Translations under genes and position numbers: made by a program | Shown: positions 23,431-36,056 of the stretch, in pieces | Layout: every line of letters starts with the position of its first letter | Position numbering within the stretch: the stretch's first letter is position 1 | Assembly (NCBI GenBank): GCA_028751875.1 | Contig: CM054158.1 | Span: forward strand, 15,659,973 to 15,723,972 | DNA length: 64,000 bases | Source: Rapana venosa | Lineage: Eukaryota > Mollusca > Gastropoda > Neogastropoda > Muricidae | Direction: 5' to 3' | Notes under the pieces: model-generated | What the model was told of the DNA's origin: nothing | Seen by the model: the letters and a program-made list of their open reading frames with translations, nothing else | Databases searched by the model: none

Positions 23431-24156
23431 TTTGAATGCAAGTACAAACGTTTCTGTCTGAAATACTGGGCTAGTGAATTGATAGACCTGTAAAAAAATG
23501 TCATGAATTAATGGGTATGTTTTGTGTGAGTGAATGAAAAATAAATGTTGTTTTGGTTTGTTTTATTGTGCTGTGAGACATTGTAAAAGTGTGAAGGGTA
23601 AAAACTAAAAACGCCGGTTGAGCAGTAACCACGCTTGAATATGGTGATTACAGTAGCCTTTTGCAATTTGGGAACCGCTGTGTCCAATTCAAGGTTAGTG
23701 ATGAATCTCTTTACATACTGTTACGTTAGGGGGAAACAGCACACAGTGGGGCTGCAGTGGGGAAGCTTCATGGCCGTGATAGGGATACGGGTGCGGATAA
23801 GGAACGCGACTTTGTGACAGATTGCGCCTTTTAAACGTAAACTTTTCAGGGATCTTTGCTTTTTTTCGTAGGATCTCCGACATTTAGGAATATAGGCTAT
23901 TTCGTGCCGTTAGGTAAACGGATAACAAAAATACACCTTCCCTACACAAGGTGTTGGTTGTTCGTCTCCTACCGAAGTTGGATGCTCAGTTTCCTCAATC
24001 AGGTAAGAAATATGCTAACGACTTTTGATTTAAAAACACAATGATTTGTTAAAAAAATACCAAAATAGCAACGCACCTTAAAATGAGAGACCAACACATA
24101 TTATAACATGTACGCACGCACGGCAGCACACGACAGCTACACACACACTCACACAG

Positions 24157-24490
24157 GGGGGACGGATCGCTAGTGGTTAGAATTTGGCTCGAAAATGACG
24201 ACCCGGGTTCGATTCCATTCAAGGCGCTATTTTCTTGGAAGTTAAACATCAGTGCAGACTCCTCTCCACAAAAGTTTCGATGGGACTATAAACCGAGGAC
24301 GTGTCAGAAACGCACGCAGAACATCTGCAGCACGCGTTAAATCCTGTTCCGCTTTTCGAAAGAGAAGGCATTGTGTGCGGGTGGGAAAGATGACAAACAT
24401 TTCAAAACCGCATACACACGGGGACTGGATGTAAAAAAAGCACCACGCGTGCTTCTTCATTAACTCGATATAAACAAGAATAAACTAAAT
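24157..24490 (+). mobile_element. SINE S1, noisy copy
   Basis: Counterpart of the S1 SINE at 16909. The B box GGTTCGATTCC survives near 24207, and the tail reads AAAAAAAGCACCACGCGTGC. It is part of the duplicated segment, not a separate insertion. Confidence 0.7.
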
Positions 24491-26935
24491 AAATTAAACT
24501 CAAAATAAAAGGGTACAGACACACTTGACGGGCGCGAGCAAGGGCGAGGAGACATAGAGAGAGCGGACAGGGAAGTCCTTTTACATACATAGGCACAATA
24601 CTAAAAAAAAGTACATTCAGAGTGTGGATATGCGTATGTATTATGTAACCCTCCCCAAAAAAATTGTCAGGCAAAGGGGACAATTTAGGGGCTAGCAAAA
24701 AAAATGGAACACCTCATGACCAAAGCACAACTCCATTGAAGTGAAAGCCCAAAAGCAAATCAGTATCCAAAACAGATTTATTATTGTTTAAGTTAACCAA
24801 AGATGGAAGGTTTATTTGTTTTAAATGTTTTTTTTTATAGTTTAATAAGTTATTTTGGTTTGTATTAAAATTATAAATGTTTAGAAAATTTAAAGTACAG
24901 GAGAAGGTGTAGGCGTGATGAAAAACATTTTTATTGAGATTCCTGTCAACTTGAGACTGGATTTCCACGTGATCGATCTTATGTGAGTTGAAAGTCATCA
25001 AATATTTAAGAGCAGTTTTATAACTGTTGGTCTAGAGGGCCGACCTGTTTTGACCACCAAATTGGTTCCGGTCTGATCTTTCTTTTTTTAGGTAAGTCAA
25101 TTTTAATTGGATTTTGTTTTGTTTTTTAGAGGTTATCTGTAGATATGTGTACTGTAAGTATGTAAGAGGAACATATTAGCTTTGGATAGCAGTGGTTTTT
25201 ACGATTGTTTTGAGGTTAGCTAGGCACTAGATCAAAGTTCAAATGTAATGATTAGATATGCATTGATTTTTCTTTTATTTGTCATTTCCCTTGCTCTGAA
25301 TTTTATGTTGTTGATCAAATCGTATCATTTAGTTATAAGATACTAATTTACAGGCTGTGTGTGAGTTAATGCTTGTAGGGCCTTATGTTAAAATCATAGG
25401 CTAGCCTTTAAATTTATCTGTTATGAAAGTCAGAGATTATCAAAGATGGCAGTACCATCTTTACACAATGAGGAAAAAGTGATAGTACTCATTGTTATAT
25501 AGCGGGGTTAGAAACGTATCATTGTTTATATAGCCGGGTGGCAAACGGTTACAATTATATAGATGCAACCAAAAACCACATATAGTTCGTGGTCACAAAT
25601 ATATTCATTCTTTCTAATTTATGTAAACTGTCATTATTTGTTATGTTCGTATTCATATTTTTATATTCAGTGTTATTATCTAAATATGTTTATATTTCCA
25701 AATTCTGAGTAATATAATTATAATGAAGTTTGCATATCATATCCATGTTTTTTTTTTTTTTTAATGTTGTATTGTTGTGTAATGAACTGTTTAACGAATT
25801 CTTTTGTCATTTCAATTGTAGCGGAGTTATTCCTTAAATGTGAGGGTTGGTTGATATATGAAAGAAATCAATAATATTAATTTATTAAGTCCTTTGTTTG
25901 TACTTTATGGATATGATTGTTGAAATATAGATTTGACTACCGATACATTTCAAACAATGAGCGTTCTCAATTTTGTTGTAAGTCATATTTTTCATCTATT
26001 GCATCATATAGGTATAATCGTATGTACCTAACGTACAACTAGTAAGAGTTTAAATTTTATTTCAGGAATACTTTTCATAAATCAATATTATTGTAGGATT
26101 GAGGAAAGTGTGGAATACACTCTATTTTAGTCAATAAAACAGTTATACTTAAGTAGTAGTAGTATTGTAAGGTCGGGTGTGGATGGTTGTCGAGTTTATT
26201 AGCTAGCATTAACTGCAATTTCTTGTAAACATGTTAGCATTAATCAACTAAATTGCAAGTGCAGAATAAAATATAATTATAGTATGTTTTGGGTATTATT
26301 ATGAATGAATATAAATTGGAAGATGTTAATATTGATAATTTGTCGTATTAGAGATAGTGCTTCTCGGATCATACAAACAGCTTTATAGCTTGTTGGTGCA
26401 GCAATGAACTGTGTTTTATCCACACTGGTTAAAATGAGCATACTATCTCTCTCATGGAATTCTCGTGGTTACTAATATGCACATGTATAACAAACTGTGG
26501 AGATATCCTTCTTTTCTAGTATCAATATTTAGTGTTGTTGACGTTTTATTACGTAAGTTATTGTGTGTAGCTGTAACAGTTGTTTATATTGGGAGGCTTT
26601 ACTCGCATAGTTTGCAGCCAACATGTTTTTGTGCAAATTGACCCTAAGGCAATCTTAATGCTTGTCACTTTCTAGTTTTCATTTGTATATATATGGTCTA
26701 GTTCGATACTCGGACAGCAGATAATGCGCACTGCAAGTGATGAGAAAACAAAAATTACATTTGGGCCTAATTACATAGCTGAACTGCTCTGAGTGTGGTG
26801 CGTGCCTGTTTTGCACTTGGTAGCGTGGTTAGAGTAGATAGATGATTTTATCTGTGATTAGATTTGAACAGGTGCTGGAGGGTTTTTTAAAAGTTGTTTT
26901 ATTTTTTTATACACATTTTTTAACGATTAAAGTTA

Positions 26936-29889
26936 ATGGGAGTAGTCTTTATTCCACGCTTTTTTAATTCTGTTAAATCTCTCTTTTTAGGGTAATTTCC
27001 TTAGGGCCACACACGGTATAACTTGGGGTGTCATGTAGTATTTTATCGAGACTGCAGTGAGAAAACTGTATGTGGGTTTAAGCTTTTTATCTTTCTTTTT
27101 TTTTGTTTCTCATTGCCGTGGTGCTTTCGGGTCGGGGGGGGAGGAACAGCATGTCTGTTGCAGAGGGGAGGTTGATGTAGTGACCGTTCAGGGCTCGCAG
27201 GTGCTTCCTCGTTTTGGTCTCCTTGGTTGCCAGCCATTCGTGTTGGTGGGTATGGTCGGGTGGTTGGTTGGGCGGCATTTTTAGTGAGGTGGACTAAACC
27301 ACTGATCCTTTGTTGTTTAATATGGGGTGGAGAATTGGTGTTAGTCGACCATGTCCTTGTAATCACACATTTTAGACTTGTCGCGTTTGGTCTTGTTGAC
27401 AGCTTTTTCAGGCAGCGAATTAATGAGACATATTATTCTCTCTAAGGCTTTTTTTAGGGCATGTCTGCATGGTATGTGAGTGGTTGGAGAGGAAGGGTTG
27501 AAGAGTATTGTGCTGGTTCTTGGGGATGCTGAGAAGGTTTTAGAAAGGGGGGCGAGTTGGTAATGATGCGTTTTGCTTATGGATTGTTACTATTTCTCTG
27601 TCCAATTTTCATCGTCGTGAAAAGGCTGCAAGGTATTTAAATCTTTGAGTCTGGTTTCAACTGGGTGCGTGATGGTGATTTCAGCTTTTGGATTTTGCTG
27701 CGACATAACTTCTGTTTTGGTGATATGATCTTCATGTCATACCTCTGCAGTTGTGTTGAGTTAGGTTGTGTGTTTGCAGAGCGCTTTGTCGGATTCATTA
27801 CGGATGGTCGTCAGAAATAATAGTCTCATTCCGGGTCAGAAGCTGGGATGGTTTTTGTTGGTCATGTCGATCCGAAGAGAAGGGGAGAGAGTACGCAGCC
27901 CTTGCTGAAGTGATTGCTAACGGGCACAGTGGATGTTCACTGGTGTTCCAGACTGCGTCTATGTTGGTTCGGAATGCTATGATGTTATCAAGCCATGCTT
28001 ACGACGTTGCTCAGGATTTCAGGTTGACTCTGTTGATCGGTCGAAAGCTTTCTCTTGATCAACGACACCTGTAAGAGGTCTTGGTTGTATTCGATGGCTT
28101 TTCACAGTGACGGAGTGCGACAAAGATTGTCCTTTCCTATCCGAAGCCAATGGGCATTGCTGTATGTGTTTGACTTTGGCTCGTGTGCCGTGTTCAGATC
28201 TTGCATTCTTTACCTACATGGTCTGAGAAGTGGACCAGCTTGTCGGTAGTGCAGTTCTTTGCTGCTTCTTTCTTAACTTGGCACCACTATTGCATTTTGC
28301 AAGTCCATTGGTACTTTTCATTATCCCATGCTTTCTGGAGATGGGATGGTGAGCATTCACTCCGTTTCTTCGCATGCAAGCGGATGGCTTCAGTTGATTA
28401 TGTCATCGTCTGCTCGCTTTGCCTTTGCCCATTCGGGTGGTCTTCATTTTGTTTTCTTGTTCGCCGTTCAACGGATTTTGGGCTTATGGTTTTATGGTGG
28501 TGAGGAATGAGGAGTGGAGGTTGAGCTCAGATGGGTTTAATACAAAAGAAAACAAAAGCATCTTTAAAATAATCTTTCATCGTTTAGACTTTCTCTTTTG
28601 TGCAGTGCTCTCCATTTGATTTTTACTATGTTGTGGAATTGAATGGGTCTTCTTATTCATGATCTTACACTTTTGAAAAATTCTCTTGGGGAGCGTTCCG
28701 TACAAATTTCTATTTAATTCTTATAAGTCGCAAGCTTTTTATCTTTAGGGCGCTTTACAACACGTTTACTTGTCTTCTTGCAATTTGTATTGAGTAGTCC
28801 TTTTGTTTGGCTTGACAAGCTTTCTATAGTGCTTTTTGTTCTGATGGCTTCCTTTCACCTTTCGTTCACCACGTTGTTGCGTTAGTTATTCCTCCATTTT
28901 TTGTCTGCACATTCTTAATGTGGTAAGCGAGAGGTTGAAGGTTGTCAGAATTGCTCCATGTTGAGAAGTGTCTTTAACTTGGGTAGAAAGTTTATTGGAT
29001 AGATATGGATCGTTCTTGACTTTTTTTTTCCAGTTTGAGGCGGTTGTTTTTCAGGTGGTTTTTTCTAGCAGTTATTTTATTTTTGAGTATGGAGGATAGC
29101 ATGACAGGATGTGGTCGTGTGAAGTTTTGATTGGGTCGGCTTTCCGTCTTTGAATGCGGTAAGTGTTCCGATCTTGACGTTAAGTCGAATTGAGAGCGTG
29201 TTGAGGTCGTTCAACTAGTTACAGGGTAATTTTGGGTCGGCTCGGTGTTTGAAAAGGTGTTGGTGATGATCAGATCCTGCTCTGCACTAGTTCTAGCGTG
29301 GTTCGTTGTAATTGCAAGGTGTTCTTGTGGTCTGTGGGGTCCACGAGTTTTGTCACGGGTTCTTATCTCACCAATCTGCGTGAAAATACCAGGACACTAC
29401 GGTCCTCTTAGTCAGGGGGTGTGTTGATGAGAGGTCGGCGAGACTTGATAGAATGAGCTTTTCTCTTTTGGTACGGGAATCTTTAGGTAGAACTTATGAT
29501 TGGATATAGTAGAGATTTTGTTGGATTTCTTCCACGATTTTAATCAGTCTTTCTGAGATGTGGTTCTGCCTCACTGAGATTCTTTAGCTATGTATGGGTT
29601 GTCGATGTATCCCCAATGCATTGCGCTTGTGGTTTTACTGACTACTGAGATGGAGCACAAAGTTTGAAAGGATATCTTGTTTTGTCTTTTTCTTGTGTCT
29701 GAACAGCCATGATGGAGTCTTTCTTACGAGAGAAGTATGAATTACACTTTCTGGTTTTGTTTGTTAGGCGCAGATTTCATGTTCACTGTAGTCATGTTCT
29801 ATCTACCGCTGTCGTTTCATTGGCGGTCGTTTGCGTGGTATCGTCGTTTGATCTCTTTCAGTTTTATCGAGTGATAAATACTGGTGGCT
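26936..29889 (-). pseudogene. Probable heavily decayed LINE
   Basis: I recognise only one trace. At 28028-28070 the minus strand reads like the RT motif A region (V-D-Q-E-K-A-F-D-R), comparable to the same motif in the clearer family Q copies at 41690 and 43430. The rest resembles family Q endonuclease and RT regions only in general composition. At 27087-27278 a minus-strand open stretch (KETKTRKHLRALNGHYINLP) is unrecognised. Indels are dense, so this may be an uncorrected read as much as an old element. Boundaries are guesses. Confidence 0.3.
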
Positions 29890-32800
29890 TGTAGGGGTAC
29901 CGTTCCCCGAGCCGTTAGCCAGTTGACATTTTCCGTTTACGACGTGGACGAGGGGTTGGACTTTGGGAAACACACAGATTTTTATAAGTATGCAAAAAGG
30001 ATGTGTACTTGTTTTGGGGTTGTGGCATAGATGACCCAGTAGAGTATGAGGAAGTGAGGAAATTTTCTTTGTTTTTTTGCGTTTTGGTTATTGTTGTGGC
30101 GACCAGATTGTGAGGGAATTAGCAGTGAGTGCAGGTATCACCTGCGTACAGTTTCTGCTCAGAAGCTTGGGCGCGGCAACTTAGCTTAGGTCTGGAGGGT
30201 TCCTGCGTCTTGTAGGATGGGGGCCGTATCCTGGGCTTCTCACGGGGCCTAGGCAAGATGGTGTAATTTTCAGTTATACTGTAGCGGTGTTTATTAGCTG
30301 TTGTTCCCTGTGAGTAGTCTGACAATGACCACCTGTGCTTGGTCATGAAAGCTGGTGATAAGGTCTGGTTTGAGTGGTGGATCTGAAGAGGGGTTTTTGA
30401 TGATGTTTTTTTCATCCCATTAGGTTGACAGGATTGTTCTTTTTGCCCCTCTCTTTGCCCCTTTTTGGCCATCTTGTCTGCTTGTTCATTTCCTTTAATG
30501 CCGCAGTGGAGGGGACCCACTGGAGCTCTATGTGTAAGGCGTCAAGAACTGTGCAGTGCCTTCTCCAGATCTTTCAGTTGCCCGGCATTATAGGACTGCA
30601 GCACAGAGAGTGCGTCTGTCGGGAAAGAACGACTTGGGTGTTGTTGTCCACTCTGCTGTTGATGACATTTGCTGCATGGATCAGGGCTTCTACTTCAGCC
30701 TTGTAGTTAGTACATGCAGGCCTGTTGGAATAGCTTCAGCCTGCCATTCTCCATTAGGGTACTGAATGTAGACCCCGCAACTCCACACTTGACAGCATCA
30801 TTTTGCTGATCCATCGGTGTATATGTGAATCCAGCTTTCTTGGGGGTATCTTTCTTCCAACGTGGCTAGTGTGAGAGTCTTTTTCACCAATTTCACTCTG
30901 CTCATTTTTTGTTTTTTATGTGGGGGACAGAGGTATTTATTTTGGGTATCGTTTTCTTTCTTCCTATGGTGGTGTGTCAAGAGAGGAAAGGGAAAGGTTT
31001 GATATGGTCTGGAAGCTTTGTTTGGTATTTTCGTACTAGGCCTCTAGTTTCAAGGGCAAAGCTAGATCGTTTTAAAGGCCTGCCTGAGGATAGTTTGTTT
31101 TATCCTTGTCTTCATTGGGTGATCTGTAGTGCACTTGTATTTCTTTGATTGTATCAGGGCCTTCTGTTCTCTCCTTGTAGATAGGGAGGAGTGCCCATCA
31201 CTTCTTCCATTTTGTTGATTGGTGTAGACTTCATTGTCCCTGTAATGATTCTTAGTGCTTGATTTTGGACCTTGTCAAGAGTTTGATGGTGAGTCTTGGC
31301 AGATTTCATCCAAGAGTTAGATCCTATTCAAGGTAAGGTCTTACTGCACCTTGGTAGATGTTCAGTAATTTTGCGTTTGTTCCCCAGGGTTTGGGTTCCG
31401 GCCGTTTCCGCAGATGTTTAGTTTTTCTTCTGGCTTTGTTCTCTGCTTCATTTATGTGGGTTTCCATGTCATTCGCTTGTCAAAAGTGACTCCCAGGTAG
31501 GTTTGATAATCCTCAAAATTTTAGCGTGTGGTTTTTCCAAGGGTAAGTATCCCAGGTTTTGCTTTGGGTGAGAGCTGAAAAGAGTGGCTGTGGACTTCTC
31601 CCTGTTGATTGTTACCCCACCACTTTCAGCCCAACTGCAACACTCTCCAGGCAAGTTGCATTCTATAGGTTGCTGCTGCCTCAAGTAACACCTTTAGGCC
31701 ACAGTGGCCATCCACTGACACTCTGGCTCTTCGGTTGTGCAGGTAAGATTTGGTTCCCCTGGTGCATGTTGCCTTGGATGCCATTCGCAGGGGGTTTCAC
31801 AAGGAGGCCGTCTTTCGAGACCTTGTCAAAGGCCTTCTGTAAATCAATAAAAACACCAGAGTGACCTTCTGAGATTGGAAAAGCATCCTCTATAACTTGG
31901 GACAGGTGAGTTGTTTGATCTTCTGGTACTTCTGTACTGTCTGAATCCAGCCTGCTCAGGCGCCAAAGATGCCCTCAGACTCCATATAAAGCTGTAGGGC
32001 GCTGGTTTACAATACGCTCCAGGGTCTTACAGTCACAACTAGTATGGTTGATGGATGGTAGTTTGCAGGTTTGCTTTGTTCTTCCCTCTTTTAAGAATGG
32101 GAATCATTGAAGCTTCTTCCAGCACTGTGGAACCTGCCCCTCTTTCCAGCTGAGGTTGAATATGTCCAAAAAAGTTTGGAGCAACGAGTTGCCAAAAATG
32201 TTGTAGCATCTCGTTTGTGATGTTATCGGGGCCAGGATTTCTTTTTCCTCAACTTCTGGAGGGCTTGTTTCATTTCGGCCATGGAGAGGTCTTGTTTCAT
32301 GGCATCATGTGTAGGGCGATTTTGTACTAATCTGTCCTTTTTCTCTGTTCTTACTTCCTTCTGTAATGCTTGGGAATGGTGGTGGTTGCTTTCTTCTGCG
32401 TAGGTGCTTGCGAGATGTTTGCAGCTGCCTTTCCTGTTAGCATCCTGTCCATCTTCCTCTAGGGGATCTTCTGTTCCTTGGCCCTTCATCATTCATTGCC
32501 TTCATTAGAGGGTGGATTTTGGCGGTATCCTTCTCCAATTTAAACTTGCCGTCTTTTTCCTTCAGCCTGCACGCTTGTTCTCTATCTTTGTCTTAGGTAT
32601 TTGGCGGCACTTCTTTCAGCTTGATGTTATTTTCTTGGCTCGGCTGTGTCTCAGCTTTCTATCTGGCTTCATTAAGGCATCATGAGTCCGCTGCAGCGCT
32701 TCAGACCAGTATGGCTTGTAGTCTTTCCTTGCTCCCCTTGTATGCACTCCTTGGGCAGCTTGAAGGATGCTGTTTTTAAAAACCTCCTTCACAACTTTGT

Positions 32801-32935
32801 TGATTTTCCTTCCCTCTGTCTTGATGTTTTTTGTCAGCTCGTTCGTTCTAAAGCTGAAGAGAGCCCATTTCCCTTTCTTGTAAGTTCCATCATGGTGTTG
32901 GGCATGTCCGGGCATTTTAACACACTAATGGTGAG
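29890..32935 (-). mobile_element. Family R LINE (RNase H type), 3' half
   Basis: The minus strand carries the linker and reverse transcriptase (32915-31300) and then an RNase H domain. RT: TMAELNTAL-like fingers near 32260 and motif A FIDLQKAFDKV at about 31856-31819. After motif A the frame runs ...CGLKVLL directly into AATYRM near 31680, so the segment that should hold motifs B and C (GVPQG...YADD) is missing. RNase H: WIHIYTDGSA at 30830-30802 and HCGIKGNEQADKMAKKG near 30508-30458. An RNase H domain in an APE-type LINE points to the I superfamily. Several frameshifts are present. The 5' half continues at 36057 beyond an inserted LINE. The 3' limit near 29890 is approximate. Confidence 0.8.
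32927..32935. repeat. Target-site duplication, left copy
   Basis: AATGGTGAG, repeated exactly at 36048-36056, flanks the plus-strand LINE. The coding sense of the host element (LTISVL across the junction on the minus strand) resumes when the inserted DNA is skipped. Confidence 0.8.
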
Positions 32936-35900
32936 ATAAACCAGCCGTTCCCTGGTCCTAAGTCCAATGAGAAATGGGGAAAGGTCGTGCGTTGGTAGCA
33001 ACCCGCCACATCAAAAAACCTGCTACAGAAACGCCAACAAGTCAATATAAAATCAAATCTTGGGTGACAAGTTCAGGACAGATGCTGCAAGGCATTGTAT
33101 GACGAATAGTGGTGAAAGCCGAAGGAAACTTCTATTCCGACGATGTCCTTGGGCAAAGCCCAAAAAAGGAGGTGAGAGGGGGAGCCTGGAATGTGCAACG
33201 CTGTATGAGCTTGAAAGACAGCCGGGTTGGTGAAAGAGATGAAGAAATATGGGCTTAATCCTTGGAATCATGAGATGAGTGGACGGATTCGGGCATCATG
33301 ACCCTTAGCCTCAGGGAGAGAGTGTGCTATTCTGGTGGCACGGATGGGCAACATCAGGACGGAGTGGGAAATCATCATGGACAAGGAGGCCAGAAAGAGC
33401 TTAATGGGATGGGAGCCAGTCAACTCGAGAATCATCCCAGCCAGATTCTTCTCCAAATATACAAGACCACCATCATACAGTGTTACGCACCAACAGAGCA
33501 AGCCACAGAGGGGGAGAAAGACTTGTTCTACCATCTTACAGGAACAAATAGACAAGACACCACAGCACGACATCCTACTTCTCATGGGAGACTTCATTGT
33601 GAAGGTTGGAGTGGAGAATACCGGTACGAAACTTGCAGGGGAGAGGAGGGGAGTGGGAAATAGAAAATGACAATGGACAGGCGTTTAGCAGATACATGTC
33701 TTAAAAAAATGGTTTGGTGAAGGTGGTCCCCATCTTCCAACAAGAACCAATCCATAAATTGACATGGGAAATCACCAGATGGAAGAACCGCAACCAGATA
33801 GCCACATTGCCATAAACCAGAAGTGGAGGAGCTCCATGAAGGACGTGAGAGCCATTGGAGCTGACGTTGGCAGCGATCACCATCATGGTTGTGCGACTCA
33901 GCTAAAGCTCAAGAAAACACAAAAAAAGAAAAATTTGAGCAACTCTTTGACTCAAGGAACTAACAGTGGGCAGTGAAAAGGTCAGTTTACTGTTGAGCTT
34001 TCCAACAGATTTCAAGTCCTGGACAACACACCTGCAGATGACATCAACGCCCAAATACGGTAACGTACAGATAGCTTTCATAAAACCCCAAAGCAAAGTT
34101 GTACTGGGCTAAGAAGAGAGAGAAGAAGGAGTGGATATCAGACACCACATGGCAACTCATAGAGGAGAGGAAAGATCGCAAAACTTGGAATGCTCACTGG
34201 AACGGAAAGCGTAGACAAAACATTCGCCGAAACCTACAAAGAGAAAAACAAAGAAGTGAAGAAGAGCACAAGGAGAGACAAGAGACAGATGGCGAAAACT
34301 TGGCAGCAGAGACCAAACTGCAGCAGAAAAAAGGGACTCTAGGACCGTCTAAAGATCACCAAGGGACCCTAACGGGTGGATTCCCCAGAAAAAACCACTG
34401 TGTGAAGAACAAACGGGAAAGTTTGACAAAGACATAGCCAACTCAACAGATGGCAGAACACTTTAGAGAGACCTTAAACAGACCAGACCCAGATGAGCAA
34501 GCAACTATCGAGACATGGTTTCAAGTAGAGATGAAGACGTGGGTGCATCACTCAGCAGGAAAATTGTGGAGCCATCAGGCAAAAAAAAAGGCAACAGGCA
34601 CCAGGTAGGACAGAATCACGTCAAACATGTTGAAGGCAGACCCAAGGTCTTAACAAAGGTCTTAACAAATTATTCAACAAAGTTTGGGAAGAGGAGAAAG
34701 GTTCCAGACACATGGAAGAAAAGGGACGTAGTGATACTTCCCAAGAAGGGCGACCTCCTCAGAGTGCGGCAATTTGGGGGGGAAATCAACTTGCTCTCTG
34801 TCCCCGGGAAGAATCTTTTGCCATGTCCCTTCTACAGCGTATGGGGAAGCCATCAAGAGAACCCTACGGAAGAGCAGGGAGGGTTCAGAAGCAGGGAAGC
34901 TGCACAAATCAGATCTTTGTTCTACGAACAATTGTGGAACGTGTCCATCGAATGGAACTCATCACTCTACATCAACTAAAGTCGATTTCCAAAGGCTTTT
35001 TTACAGCATCCATACCCTTCGCTGTGGAAGATCTTGGAAGCCATGGGTTTCCTCTGAAAGTCATCAACATTTTACAGGACCTGTACGCAGATAACCATTT
35101 CTTGTGTGCGACATGATGGACAGAGAGTGAATGGTTCCCACGTGCAGACAGGGGTCAGACAAGGTGCATGATCTCGCTGACAATTTTTCTCGTCATCGAC
35201 TGGGTTATGAGGAGGGCCACAGCGATTTGGACAAGAGGGTGGTATGGGACTGACAGCCAGGCTTGAGACTGTGACTTTGGCCCATTTGCACTGCTCGCCT
35301 GCCCAAAACCCCCAGGACAAAACATCACGAGTTGACCAAAAGCCCGCAGCGTGGGACTCCAGTTCACCCCCGACAAGACCAAGATCATGAAAGTTAAGAC
35401 AAAGGTGCAGAGAAGACCGTGTGCGAGGCTCAGCTCTAGAGGGGTAGAACACTTCAAGTACCTTGGCAGCTACATCTCACCGACAGTAACATTGAAAGAA
35501 ATTTCACCAGGATAGGACTTGCAGCCCGGCATTTAGTGTGTTGAAAAACATTTGGAAGTCAACTGTCCTGCAAAACCAAAACAAGTTGAAGATCCACAAG
35601 TCCAATTTACGCTCAGTACTCCTATATGCCTCGGAGACATGGAGAACCAACAGAAGATGAGAGCAGCTCAGAGGGTTTGAAGGAAGGTGTCTTCGCCGAA
35701 CCTGAAACTTCACTGGCAGAAGCATGCACCAACAGGGAAAGTATCAAAGCGCACCGGCATTAACAACATTGTGGCCGAGTAAAACAGCAGTGATGGAGGT
35801 GGCTGGGACACTCTCTCCGAATGGGCAAGAACAGACTCCCTCATACTGAGCTGAGATGGACACCAGGGGAAGAGGAAATGATGCAGACCACTCGCACTTG

Positions 35901-36047
35901 GAGGAGGCGTAGAGGAGGAGATAGAGAGCGGGGAAGACCTGGGAAAGAATTGAGCTGGCTTGCCCAAGACAGAAAAGGCTGGAGGGATTTTTTTTGGCGC
36001 CTTGTGTCTCGGCATATGGGATGAAGAGGATTAAGTAAGTAAGTAAG
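32936..36047 (+). mobile_element. Family T RTE-like LINE, near full length
   Basis: A 3.1-kb plus-strand element with one EN+RT reading frame broken by many indels. Endonuclease: GAWNVQ near 33183, IIQCYAPT near 33471, LLLMGDF near 33575. Linker: KKEWISDTTWQLIEERKDRK at 34126-34185. RT: VPDTWKKRDVVILPKKGDL at 34703-34759, EEQGGFR near 34873, and TGVRQG-like motif B near 35150. The motif A aspartate is lost (AFFYSIH where AFDSI is usual, near 34995), and the FADD motif is not intact near 35260. C-terminus: LAQDRKGWRDF at 35963-35995. The element ends in (AAGT)n at 36032-36047. Length and domain order fit the RTE clade. It interrupts family R and is flanked by AATGGTGAG. Confidence 0.85.
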
Positions 36048-36056
36048 AATGGTGAG
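36048..36056. repeat. Target-site duplication, right copy
   Basis: AATGGTGAG directly after the AAGT tail; matches 32927-32935. Confidence 0.8.

Larger units (their letters stand above)
23075..26930. repeat. Indel-rich second copy of 15740-19756
   Basis: The order of sequence follows 15740-19756 throughout, including both SINEs, the GA tract region, the 32-base repeat and the AG|GTAAG site (25090). Small insertions, deletions and substitutions occur every ten bases or so. The errors fall evenly over unique DNA and SINEs alike. This even pattern is typical of an uncorrected long read rather than of evolutionary divergence. Confidence 0.8.

Noticed and set aside
36032..36047. Telomere-like repeat
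   Set aside because: (AAGT)n is only four units and is the 3' tail of the RTE-like LINE.
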